From: Mucinivorans sp964371385
Lineage (GTDB): Bacteria; Bacteroidota; Bacteroidia; Bacteroidales; Rikenellaceae
Assembly (NCBI GenBank): GCA_964371385.1
Contig: CAYJLY010000005.1
Coordinates: forward strand, 19,030 to 83,029
Direction: 5' to 3'
DNA length: 64,000 nt
Positions 34,563 through 42,829 of this stretch are shown one piece after another. The position numbers and the translations under genes were made by a program. The notes below the pieces were generated by a model. It did no database searches. It was given only the letters and a program-made list of their open reading frames with translations, and was not told the origin of the DNA. Each line of letters begins with the position of its first letter. The stretch's first letter is position 1.

Positions 34563-35474
34563 CTATTCCAGCGCCTGCATAGCGTGTTTGGCAATACCCT
34601 TTAGGGTCTCTAGGCGCTCGGGGTCTAGCTCCATGAACATATAGTAGAGAGGATCTACGGGCTTATTTTTATATCGCACCTCGTAGTGGAGGTGAGGGGC
34701 ATAGGAAAGACCGCTATTACCCGAGAGAGCAATCAGCTCGCCTCGTTTGACTCTTGATCCCACCCTTACGCTGCTGTACGAAAGGAAGGAATACACAGTG
34801 GTATAGCCGTTTTGATGATTGATCGTAATGCTCAAACCATTAGTGTGCCCTCGTGAGACAACCCTTGTGACTACTCCATCGGCAGTGGCAAAAACCGCAG
34901 TGCCCACCGGGATGTTATAATCAAATCCCTCGTGCATCTGGATGTTCTGATAGAAAGGATTTAGTTTCTCGCCAAAGGAGGCTGCCAAAAGATCGAGTTT
35001 ATCGTTGACAATGGGCTGAGTTGAGGGTATGCGATTGAGATTTGTGCTTTGAGTTAGGGTGAGGTTGGCGAGCGTGTCTACGGTTTGGGTGCCGTGGGTG
35101 AGCCTACCCTCAATTGCAGTGAGTTTGTGGGCGAAGAGCTCTCCGAGCTCCCTGTTGCTTAAGGTTTCCAGATGAGAGGCGGTTTGCTCGCTGTGATTTT
35201 TGTTTTGTTGGAAGGGTTCCGAACGATACAAAAAATGATAGATAGCACTGTCTCGCTTTTGTAGGTTTTCCAGTGTGCCCAACAGTGAATCATATCTGCC
35301 TTTGAGGCTTTGATAATGCTCCGTGAGTATGCGATTGCTCTGTTTTAGCTCTCTCTCGATGGGCATGTCGATGCCGTAATGAAACAGCGAGAAAAACCCT
35401 GCCAACAGAAGCGAAAATACTCCCAGTGAAAGCGCAAACTTTAGGAGCCTATGTTTGATAAGTCTTTTATTCAT
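34563..35474 (-). CDS. LytM/M23 domain protein, probably catalytically impaired
   Basis: The start at 35474 overlaps the upstream M23 gene by eight bases (ATGAATAA junction) and gives 303 residues. A transmembrane anchor (about 13-33) is followed by a coiled-coil-like region (about 40-130) and a C-terminal M23 domain. The zinc ligands His181, Asp185 and His263 are present, as is His261. The position of the second catalytic His, normally in YAHL, is Phe230 in YSFLS. It may therefore regulate an amidase or the adjacent M23 enzyme, as degenerate LytM proteins such as EnvC do. Confidence 0.85.
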   Translation of the reverse strand: MNKRLIKHRLLKFALSLGVFSLLLAGFFSLFHYGIDMPIERELKQSNRILTEHYQSLKGRYDSLLGTLENLQKRDSAIYHFLYRSEPFQQNKNHSEQTASHLETLSNRELGELFAHKLTAIEGRLTHGTQTVDTLANLTLTQSTNLNRIPSTQPIVNDKLDLLAASFGEKLNPFYQNIQMHEGFDYNIPVGTAVFATADGVVTRVVSRGHTNGLSITINHQNGYTTVYSFLSYSSVRVGSRVKRGELIALSGNSGLSYAPHLHYEVRYKNKPVDPLYYMFMELDPERLETLKGIAKHAMQALE

Positions 35475-36429
35475 TTTCGCTGTCTTTTTCGTAGGTTGTC
35501 TCACGGGTGTTGGCGATAATGTCTCTAAACTCTTGGGCGGTCATCTCCAAAGATAGATAAGCCATAGGATTAACAGGGCGCCCTCTGACTATCACCTCGT
35601 AGTGAAGGTGAGTGCCCACCGAGATGCCCGTGTTGCCCATAAGCCCAATTTTGTCGCCTTGACGCACCACATCACCCTCGCGCGCTATCATACGACTCAG
35701 GTGAGCATAGCGAGTTTGGTAGCCAAAGCCGTGGTCGATCAAGACCTGATAGCCATAGCCACGGCGAGACTTAGCTTCCACAACAACACCATTGGCGGTG
35801 GCATAGATAGGGGTGCCGTGGGCGGCTGCCATATCCACGCCCTCGTGCATCTTCCATCGCCCGCTCTTTGGGTGGTGGCGCATGCCGAAAGCCCCGATAT
35901 GCCCTCTGATAAGTGAGCGGTCCATGGGCCAAAGTGTTGGTAATGCGCCACGCATTTTGTCTTTGCTTTTGGCCGAGAGCTCCATGGTGTCCAGCGAAAG
36001 CGACTGTTGGTAGATGGCCCAGCCCAGTAAATCTATCTCGCCTTGACTCTCGCGCATAAGATTAGCGTAGCGACCATAACCTATGCTGTCGTGGACAATA
36101 TTTTGGGGAGTGAATTGGTTGAAAATCCAAGGTAGAGTATCGCGCGAGAACATCGAACGGTAGTGGAGATTGTCGTGGTTGTAGATCTGGTGGAGCTCGG
36201 CTTTGGTATTGGCAATTTGCTCGAGGAGGTTTTGATATTTGTCTACCAGCTCATTGTTTTCACTGCGCAGCTCATAGGTTTTTGCGGTGACAAAGTAGTA
36301 GCTGTACAGGAAGTTTAGAGTAAAAGCCAGCCCCACAAATATCACCACACGCCACAGTGCGCGACGAATCCACCGCTTAATAGGCAGTAGAATATTCTCG
36401 CGTGAGTAGTTATGTAGTGATCTGTTCAA
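35467..36429 (-). CDS. LytM/M23 peptidoglycan endopeptidase, start uncertain
   Basis: This envelope protease has a transmembrane anchor (about 25-45 counted from the TTG start), a coiled-coil region and an M23 domain. All motifs are complete: HEGVD, YAHLS and HLHYE. The open frame runs up to 36633, but the promoter at 36492-36499 lies inside it and the alaS promoter beyond. No in-frame ATG or GTG lies between that promoter and the membrane anchor. TTG 36429 is my choice (320 residues); ATT 36453 is possible. It is translationally coupled to the second M23 gene. Confidence 0.85.
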   Translation of the reverse strand: MNRSLHNYSRENILLPIKRWIRRALWRVVIFVGLAFTLNFLYSYYFVTAKTYELRSENNELVDKYQNLLEQIANTKAELHQIYNHDNLHYRSMFSRDTLPWIFNQFTPQNIVHDSIGYGRYANLMRESQGEIDLLGWAIYQQSLSLDTMELSAKSKDKMRGALPTLWPMDRSLIRGHIGAFGMRHHPKSGRWKMHEGVDMAAAHGTPIYATANGVVVEAKSRRGYGYQVLIDHGFGYQTRYAHLSRMIAREGDVVRQGDKIGLMGNTGISVGTHLHYEVIVRGRPVNPMAYLSLEMTAQEFRDIIANTRETTYEKDSENE

Positions 36430-36491
36430 AGGCGTGGAAAAATACTTATAAATTCTAAGGGCTCGAACCCTACGATAATTAATAACGAGAA

Positions 36492-36499
36492 CAAAGGTA
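36492..36499 (-). promoter_or_regulatory. Promoter -7 box for the M23 gene pair
   Basis: The minus strand reads TACCTTTG. It lies 62 bases before the TTG start proposed for the M23 gene. A good -33 box is missing. Confidence 0.5.
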
Positions 36500-36584
36500 G
36501 CAAAATTGTGTGAGACTTCACTGAAAGAGCCATGAACTTTGAGGAATCTGTTTGAGTTTTCAGCAGATTCTAAAAGAAAAAGTG

Positions 36585-36592
36585 TATCTTTG
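36585..36592 (+). promoter_or_regulatory. Promoter -7 box for alaS
   Basis: TATCTTTG lies 39 bases before the alaS ATG. The -33 region is weak. Confidence 0.55.
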
Positions 36593-36631
36593 TGGCAATT
36601 TTCAATGTAATTTAACTCATAAAGATATACC

Positions 36632-39241
36632 ATGAAATCGACACAGATACGTCAAACCTTTTTAGATTTTTTCGCATCCAAAGCCCACACCATAGTACCC
36701 TCGGCGCCTATGGTCATCAAGAATGACCCCACGCTGATGTTTACCAATGCGGGTATGAACCAGTTTAAGGATCAATTCTTGGGTAACGAACCCGTGAAAA
36801 GCCCCCGTGTTGCTGACACACAAAAATGTCTGAGAGTGAGCGGAAAACACAACGACCTAGAGGAAGTGGGTCATGACACCTACCACCACACCATGTTCGA
36901 GATGTTGGGTAATTGGTCGTTTGGCGATTATTTCAAAAAAGAGGCTATCGAATGGGCGTGGGAGCTATTGGTGGGTGTGTTTAAACTACCAGCAGATCGC
37001 ATCTATGCAACAGTCTATGAGGGTGACGCAACTGATGGCGTTGCTTTCGACCAAGAGGCCTATGATATGTGGTCGAAGTTTCTACCAGCAGACCATATCC
37101 TAAAGGGCAACAAAAAAGACAACTTTTGGGAGATGGGCGAGAGTGGCCCTTGTGGTCCTTGCTCGGAGGTTCACTTCGATTTGAGAGACCAGAGCGAGCG
37201 TGCACAACTCGACGGTGCAAAACTTGTAAACGAGTCGCACCCGCTTGTCATCGAAATTTGGAACCTTGTGTTCATGCAGTTCAATCGCAAGGCAAACGGC
37301 TCGCTAGAGTTGCTTCCGATGATGAACGTAGACACGGGTATGGGTTTTGAGCGTTTGTGTATGATACTTCAGGGCAAAAAATCTAACTACGATACTGATG
37401 TTTTCACACCCCTGATTGATAAAATTTCAGAAATCTCGGGTGTTACTTATGGCAAGGACGAAAAATGCGATATTTCGATGAGAGTTATTGCTGACCACTT
37501 GCGCACCATCGCCTTCTCGATTGCCGATGGCCAAATGCCATCGAATGTTAAGGCTGGTTATGTGATTCGTCGTATTCTGCGTCGTGCTGTGCGTTATGGC
37601 TATACTTATCTGAATGCTCGCGAACCGTTTATGTGTAAGCTAGTGCCTGTTCTTGTAGATCAAATGGGAGGCTTTTTCCCTGAACTGAAGGCTCAAAAAG
37701 CGTTGATCGAGAAAGTGATCCAAGAGGAGGAGGCATCGTTCTTGAAAACTCTTGCTACGGGTATCAATTTGCTGGATTCTGTATTGGCAAAATCTGGAGG
37801 GGTGATTAGCGGTAAAGATGCTTTTACGCTTTATGATACTTTTGGTTTCCCTATCGACCTTACTGAGCTTATCGCATCGGAGAATGGCGCGAAAGTAGAT
37901 TTGGAGGGCTTCGAAAAAGAACTTCAAGCTCAAAAAGAACGCTCTCGTGGCGCTGCTGCTGTACAGACTGACGACTGGGTTGAGGTTCGTGAGATAATCT
38001 CTACTGAATTTGTGGGCTATGACCACAGCACCACTGATATTAAGATTGCTCGCTATCGTAAGGTGACAACTAAAAATAAAACTCACTATCAATTGGTGTT
38101 CGATCGCACGCCTTTCTATGCTGCGAGCGGAGGTCAAGTGGGTGAGGTTGGTTATATCGAAAGTGCAACAGAGAAAGTCGATATTGTAGATACTCAAAAA
38201 GAAAATAATCTTAGCGTTCACATCGTAAACAAACTCCCCGAGGACATTTCAGCAGATTTTATAGCGGTGGTAGATCTTGCCAAGCGTGATGCATCGGCTG
38301 CTAACCATACAGCAACTCACTTGATGCACGAAGCGCTGCGCAATGTTTTGGGTGAGCACGTTGAGCAAAAAGGCTCGCTAGTTACTCCTGATTATTTGCG
38401 TTTTGACTTCTCTCACTTCCAGAAAGTGACCGCCGAGGAATTGCGCCAAGTGGAACGCGAGGTGAATGCGGCTATTCGTGCAAACTTGCCTATGGATGAA
38501 GACAGAGAGTGTTCAATGGAAAAAGCACAGCAGAGTGGAGCGATGATGCTATTTGGCGAGAAATATGGCGATAGTGTGCGTGTGATTCGTTTCGGTACGA
38601 GCGTTGAGCTTTGTGGAGGTATCCACGCCGCGGCAACAGGAAATATAGGCTTGTTTAGAATTATCTCCGAAGGGTCGTCGTCAGCTGGTGTTCGCCGTAT
38701 TGAGGCCTTCACGGGCATTAATGCTGAGGAGCACTGCTACACTCAAGAGGGCTTGTTGGGCGAGGTTCAAGAATTGGTGGGAAGCACCAAGTTTGTTCAA
38801 GCGCTACGCAAGATGATGAATGAGAGTGATGAATTGACCAAGAAAATGGCTGAGATTCGTAGTTCACGTGATGGACTTTTGATACCTGAGCTTGCAAAGG
38901 AAACCGAAAAAGTGGGTGACTATAATCTGCTGGTGGTGCGTCGTGATATTGTTGCTGAGTCGGTGAAGGATATTTCGATGGGCATCAAAAACACTGTTGG
39001 CGATATTGCTGTTGTGTTTGGTTCTGCCTCTGGCGATAAACCTAGCTTAAGTGTGACTCTATCAGATTCACTCGTTGCGCTAGGGTTGGATGCAGGAAAA
39101 ATTGTGCGCGAGGCAGCCAAATTGATGCAAGGTGGTGGCGGTGGCCAACCTGCCTATGCAAGTGCGGGGGGTAAAGCGGTCGAAGGACTCTCGGCGGCAA
39201 TGGCAAAGGCTGAGGAAATCATCCGTGAGGCTATAAAATAA
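36632..39241 (+). CDS. alaS: Alanyl-tRNA synthetase
   Basis: This 869-residue class II synthetase charges tRNA-Ala and edits Ser/Gly mischarging. The catalytic domain starts with MKSTQIRQTFLDFFASKAHT, with motif 2 around QKCLRVSGKHNDLEEVG. The editing domain has the zinc-binding HTATHLMH and CGGIHAAATGNIG. A C-terminal glycine-rich oligomerisation region (MQGGGGGQPAYASAGG) is present. The protein is full length and monocistronic. Confidence 0.97.
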   Translation: MKSTQIRQTFLDFFASKAHTIVPSAPMVIKNDPTLMFTNAGMNQFKDQFLGNEPVKSPRVADTQKCLRVSGKHNDLEEVGHDTYHHTMFEMLGNWSFGDYFKKEAIEWAWELLVGVFKLPADRIYATVYEGDATDGVAFDQEAYDMWSKFLPADHILKGNKKDNFWEMGESGPCGPCSEVHFDLRDQSERAQLDGAKLVNESHPLVIEIWNLVFMQFNRKANGSLELLPMMNVDTGMGFERLCMILQGKKSNYDTDVFTPLIDKISEISGVTYGKDEKCDISMRVIADHLRTIAFSIADGQMPSNVKAGYVIRRILRRAVRYGYTYLNAREPFMCKLVPVLVDQMGGFFPELKAQKALIEKVIQEEEASFLKTLATGINLLDSVLAKSGGVISGKDAFTLYDTFGFPIDLTELIASENGAKVDLEGFEKELQAQKERSRGAAAVQTDDWVEVREIISTEFVGYDHSTTDIKIARYRKVTTKNKTHYQLVFDRTPFYAASGGQVGEVGYIESATEKVDIVDTQKENNLSVHIVNKLPEDISADFIAVVDLAKRDASAANHTATHLMHEALRNVLGEHVEQKGSLVTPDYLRFDFSHFQKVTAEELRQVEREVNAAIRANLPMDEDRECSMEKAQQSGAMMLFGEKYGDSVRVIRFGTSVELCGGIHAAATGNIGLFRIISEGSSSAGVRRIEAFTGINAEEHCYTQEGLLGEVQELVGSTKFVQALRKMMNESDELTKKMAEIRSSRDGLLIPELAKETEKVGDYNLLVVRRDIVAESVKDISMGIKNTVGDIAVVFGSASGDKPSLSVTLSDSLVALGLDAGKIVREAAKLMQGGGGGQPAYASAGGKAVEGLSAAMAKAEEIIREAIK

Positions 39242-39262
39242 TAGCACAGCACACATAAGTTA

Positions 39263-39297
39263 AAAGAAAGAGGAAGCCTGTGGTTTCCTCTTTCTTT
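39263..39297 (+). terminator. Terminator of alaS
   Basis: AAAGAAAGAGGAA (39263-39275) pairs perfectly with TTCCTCTTTCTTT (39285-39297) around a nine-base loop. It lies 21 bases past the stop codon. Confidence 0.8.
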
Positions 39298-39331
39298 GTG
39301 TACACAAGTGTGCAATAGGATATAGGGAGGG

Positions 39332-39363
39332 TTTGGAAAACTGGGATTATTAATATACCTTTG
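39332..39363 (+). promoter_or_regulatory. Promoter of the superoxide dismutase gene
   Basis: TTTG (39332-39335) and TACCTTTG (39356-39363) are separated by 20 bases. This excludes the in-frame TTG at 39361, within the box, and supports ATG 39391. Confidence 0.75.
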
Positions 39364-39390
39364 TTTATAGAATTTAAACCCCTAATTATT

Positions 39391-40035
39391 ATGAAAAACC
39401 TAAAATCTATTATTCTTGGAGCTTTGATGATTGCGAGCTCTATGCTAAATGCTTCGGCAGAAAAATTTGAACTCCCCACGCTTCCCTACAAACACAATGC
39501 TCTCGAACCTGTGATAAGCCAACAGACGGTTGATCTGCATTGGGGCAAACACGTTCAGGGCTATATTAATAACTTAAATAAACTCATAGTGGGCACTGAG
39601 TTTGAGAATGCTACCCTTGAGGAGATATGCGAGAAATCCACTGGTGCTATCTATAACAACGGAGCGCAGGTGTGGAATCACATACTATATTTTAATACAT
39701 TCTCGCCCGATGCCAAAACCGCCCCCACGGGTAAACTTCTCAAGGCGATAGAGAGAGATTTTGGATCTTTAGAGGCTTTCAAAAACGAGTTTGTAGCCAA
39801 AGGAACCTCGCAGTTTGGTTCAGGCTGGGTGTGGCTCGCCAAAGACGACCAAGGCAAGCTTGCTATCATGGCGATGAGCAATGCCGAGAACCCAATCAAA
39901 CTAGGTTTGGAGCCCATCCTTGGTTTTGATGTGTGGGAACACGCCTACTATCTCGACTACCAAAATCGCAGAGCTGACCACCTGAAGGAACTTTGGAAGA
40001 TAGTGGACTGGAGTGCGGTTGAGGCGCGCTATTAA
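39391..40035 (+). CDS. sodB: Secreted iron-type superoxide dismutase
   Basis: This 214-residue enzyme dismutates superoxide. Metal ligands are His50, His97, Asp180 and His184, with gateway His54 and Tyr58. Gln93 in GAQVWNH is the Fe-type or cambialistic position; Mn enzymes have GGHANH instead. A signal peptide (1 to about 23, ending ASA) precedes the usual first residues FELPTLPY. It should therefore act in the periplasm, whereas Fe-SOD is usually cytoplasmic. It has its own promoter. Confidence 0.92.
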   Translation: MKNLKSIILGALMIASSMLNASAEKFELPTLPYKHNALEPVISQQTVDLHWGKHVQGYINNLNKLIVGTEFENATLEEICEKSTGAIYNNGAQVWNHILYFNTFSPDAKTAPTGKLLKAIERDFGSLEAFKNEFVAKGTSQFGSGWVWLAKDDQGKLAIMAMSNAENPIKLGLEPILGFDVWEHAYYLDYQNRRADHLKELWKIVDWSAVEARY

Positions 40036-40058
40036 ATGAACTTGCAGACTGAGAATTT

Positions 40059-40445
40059 ATGATAGATCTAACCACGCCCTCGCTGCTATTTTCGGCTATC
40101 TCGCTGATACTCTTAGCTCACACTAATCGCTTTTTGTCTTATGCCTCCTTGGTGCGTAATCTCAAAGGAGAGCACGATCAAAACCATGGCGCCAAGGAAA
40201 AAGCTCAGATAAAGAACCTCTACAAACGCCTGCATCTGGTGCAGGCTATGCAGATTTTTGGTATCCTCTCGCTATTGATGTGCGTTGTGGCTATGTTCTT
40301 GGTGTATGTTGAGCATAGCACCCTTGCCTATTGGTTTTTCGGGGGTGCGCTGCTGCTTTTGGCTGTGTCACTGGTGCTGACCATTTGGGAAGTGAATATT
40401 TCGGTGGGCGCTCTTAAAATCCACCTACGTGGAGATGATAAGTAA
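40059..40445 (+). CDS. DUF2721 family membrane protein
   Basis: This 128-residue protein has three hydrophobic segments (about 8-25, 62-83 and 88-110) and a basic loop between the first two. LTTPSLLFSAISLILLAHTNRF fits the start of the DUF2721 family. Function is unknown. It starts 23 bases after sodB and ends nine bases before the SDR gene, so it is in the same operon. Confidence 0.78.
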   Translation: MIDLTTPSLLFSAISLILLAHTNRFLSYASLVRNLKGEHDQNHGAKEKAQIKNLYKRLHLVQAMQIFGILSLLMCVVAMFLVYVEHSTLAYWFFGGALLLLAVSLVLTIWEVNISVGALKIHLRGDDK

Positions 40446-40454
40446 AACCATTAT

Positions 40455-41180
40455 ATGAAAAAAGCAATAGTGCTCGGGGCGAGCTCGGGCATAGGCCGCC
40501 AGCTGGCTTTGAAGCTTTCAAATGCAGACTATCGTGTTGGTATTGCAGCACGTAGAGCGGAACTTTTAGATGAGATAGCTGAGAGCTCTAATGGAGTGAT
40601 TATCTCGCAGACGATGGATTTGAGCGTGATAAATGCTATTCCAGCCAAATTAGAAGAACTAATTAGTGAGCTTGGAGGCATGGATTTGCTTGTGCTCTCT
40701 TCGGGCGTTGGTGAGTTGAATAAAGATTTGGAATTTGCCATCGAGCAAAAGACCATAGAGCTAAATGTTGAGGGCTTTACAGCTGTACTCGATTATGCGT
40801 ATAATTATTTTGCATCCCGCGGGGGAGGGCATATCGTTGCGATTAGCTCGGTTATGGGTTTGCGAGGAAGTTGTGCTGCTCCTGCTTATTCGGCTAGTAA
40901 AGCCTATCAGATTAACTACCTCGAAGCATTACGCCAGCGTGCATTTGTACAAAAAAATAATATTCATATTACTGATGTTCGTCCAGGGTCGGTCGATACG
41001 CAGATGATGAAAGGCGAGGGGCACTTTTGGATAGCTACCCCAGAGAGGGCTGCTGAACAAACCCTGCGAGCTATATCCAAACGACGCTCGGTTGTGTATG
41101 TGACCAAGCGTTGGAGGTTAATAGGTTGGCTCTTGAAGATGCTCCCCACTGCTTTGTATCGCAAAATGGGTAAGTTGTAG
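40455..41180 (+). CDS. Short-chain dehydrogenase/reductase
   Basis: This 241-residue protein is a classical SDR with the NAD(P)-binding GASSGIG (8-14), catalytic Ser132, Tyr145 and Lys149 (YSASK). RPGSVDTQM is the typical segment after the active site. Arg33-Arg34 after the second strand suggest NADP preference. The substrate is unknown. A hydrophobic C-terminal segment (RLIGWLLKMLPTALY) may associate with membranes. Confidence 0.9.
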   Translation: MKKAIVLGASSGIGRQLALKLSNADYRVGIAARRAELLDEIAESSNGVIISQTMDLSVINAIPAKLEELISELGGMDLLVLSSGVGELNKDLEFAIEQKTIELNVEGFTAVLDYAYNYFASRGGGHIVAISSVMGLRGSCAAPAYSASKAYQINYLEALRQRAFVQKNNIHITDVRPGSVDTQMMKGEGHFWIATPERAAEQTLRAISKRRSVVYVTKRWRLIGWLLKMLPTALYRKMGKL

Positions 41181-41198
41181 AAGACTTGCCTTGAGCAC

Positions 41199-41795
41199 CT
41201 ATAAACGATAGCCCATCAAGTCTTTGCGTTGCTCAAGGGAGCGAAGTAGGGCTTCTTTTTCTCGCCATAGAGGATCAATGCGAGTTAGGATAGAAAGGAA
41301 GAGCGGCCCGTGGTCGTGGGCGATAAAGTGGGCCATCTCGTGCAGAAGAATGTAGTCTATGCACTCCTTGGGCATGGTTAATAATCGAAGGTTGAGGGTG
41401 ATAACACCCTTTTGGTAGTAGCAACGCCCCCACACTCGACTCATGTTAGCGTAGGTCTTTAGGCGTGTTTTTGGAATATTATATTCCAAGCGCTCAAAAT
41501 CTTCAAGCCATTTATTAAACGAATCCAAAAACTCTTTGCGTGCCCTGCGGCGATACCAACTCCCCAGGTAGGCTTTCAGATTCTCGCTTGTGCAGGGACT
41601 CAGGGTGATATGGGCTACGTTGTCCTTTAATTTCAGGCTATTGCGAGTGCCCTCACTCAGAGTGATGGGGTAGCTGGTGGCGTGAAGTAGAAGGCGTTTG
41701 GAGGTGCTGCGAATGGCGCGCCCTTGCTTTGGCGCTTGTCCTTGTGCTGGCTCTATATCTTTGCCACGCACTAATCTAATTACTCTGCGCAACAT
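41199..41795 (-). CDS. YgjP-like metallopeptidase domain protein
   Basis: This 198-residue protein belongs to the YgjP/DUF45 (SprT-like, WLM) metal-hydrolase family. The zinc motif is HEMAH (152-156), with His162 as probable third ligand. NMSRVWGRCYYQKGVITLNLRL is the conserved substrate-side strand region. It overlaps the 3' end of miaA by 20 bases, so the two are translationally coupled. No signal peptide is seen; the cellular role is unknown. Confidence 0.87.
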   Translation of the reverse strand: MLRRVIRLVRGKDIEPAQGQAPKQGRAIRSTSKRLLLHATSYPITLSEGTRNSLKLKDNVAHITLSPCTSENLKAYLGSWYRRRARKEFLDSFNKWLEDFERLEYNIPKTRLKTYANMSRVWGRCYYQKGVITLNLRLLTMPKECIDYILLHEMAHFIAHDHGPLFLSILTRIDPLWREKEALLRSLEQRKDLMGYRL

Positions 41796-42678
41796 GATCT
41801 GCTATTTTTTGTGCTACATCCTCCCCTGTGGCATCGAAGTACTCTACATTCGCTCGCGAACGTATCCACGTCATTTGGCGCTTGGCGTAACGGCGAGAAT
41901 TTCGTTTAATTAAACGCACTGCCTCCTCAAAGTCTGTCTTGCCATCAAAATAATCGAAAAACTCTCTGTAACCCACAGTCTGCAAGGCTGATAGTTCTCT
42001 ATGCTCAAGCAGCGAACGAACCTCGGATTCTAGTCCCTCTTCTAGCATAATATCCACACGTTGGTCTATCCTTTGGTATAGTTCCTCTCTGGGGCGAACC
42101 AGTGCCACCTCGCTAATGGTAAAAGGCCTTTGTTTTGGGCACCCTGTGCGCAAAGTGGAGTAGGGTACACCACAAATTGTTGATACTTCGACCGCTCTTT
42201 CAACTCGGCGGCGATTGTTCAATTCGACAGTGTTGTAATACTCGGGATCGAGAATTTCGAGTTTTTGTTGCAGCTCCTCGAGGCTAAGGGTTTTTAGCTC
42301 CTCTCTCAGTTGGCTATCTCGTGGTAGATCATCCAGCCCATCGGTGAGGGCTGCGGCATAAAGCCCCGATCCGCCAACAACCACGGCATAGGGTGATTTC
42401 TCAAACACTTTCTCTAGTAGTGCCAAAGCCTCGTTTTCATACTCACCCGAGGAGATGGGCTCCTCTATGGAACGATCTTGGATGAAATGGTGTTTTACTT
42501 GAGAGAGTTCCTCTGGGCTGGGCACAGCGGTACCTATGCGCATTTGGCGATAAAACTGTCGAGAATCGCAGCTGAGAATCTCGCAGCCTAGCGCCTTTGC
42601 AAGCTCTATGGCGATGGCGGTTTTTCCCACAGCTGTTGGGCCGTGAACCACCACTAGATTTTTTTGTTTATTGTTCAT
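41776..42678 (-). CDS. miaA: tRNA dimethylallyltransferase
   Basis: MiaA adds a dimethylallyl group to A37 of tRNAs that read codons starting with U. I choose ATG 42678 (300 residues). The longer frame from 42756 would begin upstream of the promoter at 42746-42753. The P-loop GPTAVGKT is at 13-20, and CDSRQFYRQMRIGTA follows. RRYAKRQMTWIRS matches the family's C-terminal motif. It is divergent from dnaE. Confidence 0.95.
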   Translation of the reverse strand: MNNKQKNLVVVHGPTAVGKTAIAIELAKALGCEILSCDSRQFYRQMRIGTAVPSPEELSQVKHHFIQDRSIEEPISSGEYENEALALLEKVFEKSPYAVVVGGSGLYAAALTDGLDDLPRDSQLREELKTLSLEELQQKLEILDPEYYNTVELNNRRRVERAVEVSTICGVPYSTLRTGCPKQRPFTISEVALVRPREELYQRIDQRVDIMLEEGLESEVRSLLEHRELSALQTVGYREFFDYFDGKTDFEEAVRLIKRNSRRYAKRQMTWIRSRANVEYFDATGEDVAQKIADHVAQSN

Positions 42679-42745
42679 TTTTTTGATTCCCAAAGATTTA
42701 TTTTCCCGGTGGTGATTTTTATAACTTTCATGATAGTTAATTATA

Positions 42746-42753
42746 CAAAAGTA
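42746..42753 (-). promoter_or_regulatory. Promoter -7 box for miaA
   Basis: The minus strand reads TACTTTTG, 67 bases before the preferred miaA start. It is back to back with the dnaE promoter. Confidence 0.5.
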
Positions 42754-42776
42754 CAAAAAATATCTGTTTATTTTAG

Positions 42777-42784
42777 TACCTTTG
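42777..42784 (+). promoter_or_regulatory. Promoter -7 box for dnaE
   Basis: TACCTTTG lies 45 bases before the dnaE ATG. The -33 region is not well conserved. Confidence 0.5.
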
Positions 42785-42829
42785 TGCTAATTATTCATCG
42801 CTCGAAAACCGCAAAATCTTACTCGTCTT

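Noticed and set aside
36429..36633. N-terminal extension of the M23 protein to 36633
   Set aside because: It would run through its own promoter and up to the alaS start, and the extra residues look non-conserved.
37640..38221. 193-codon open frame antisense to alaS
   Set aside because: It is fully contained in the conserved alaS gene, with no family resemblance and no promoter; it is a shadow frame.
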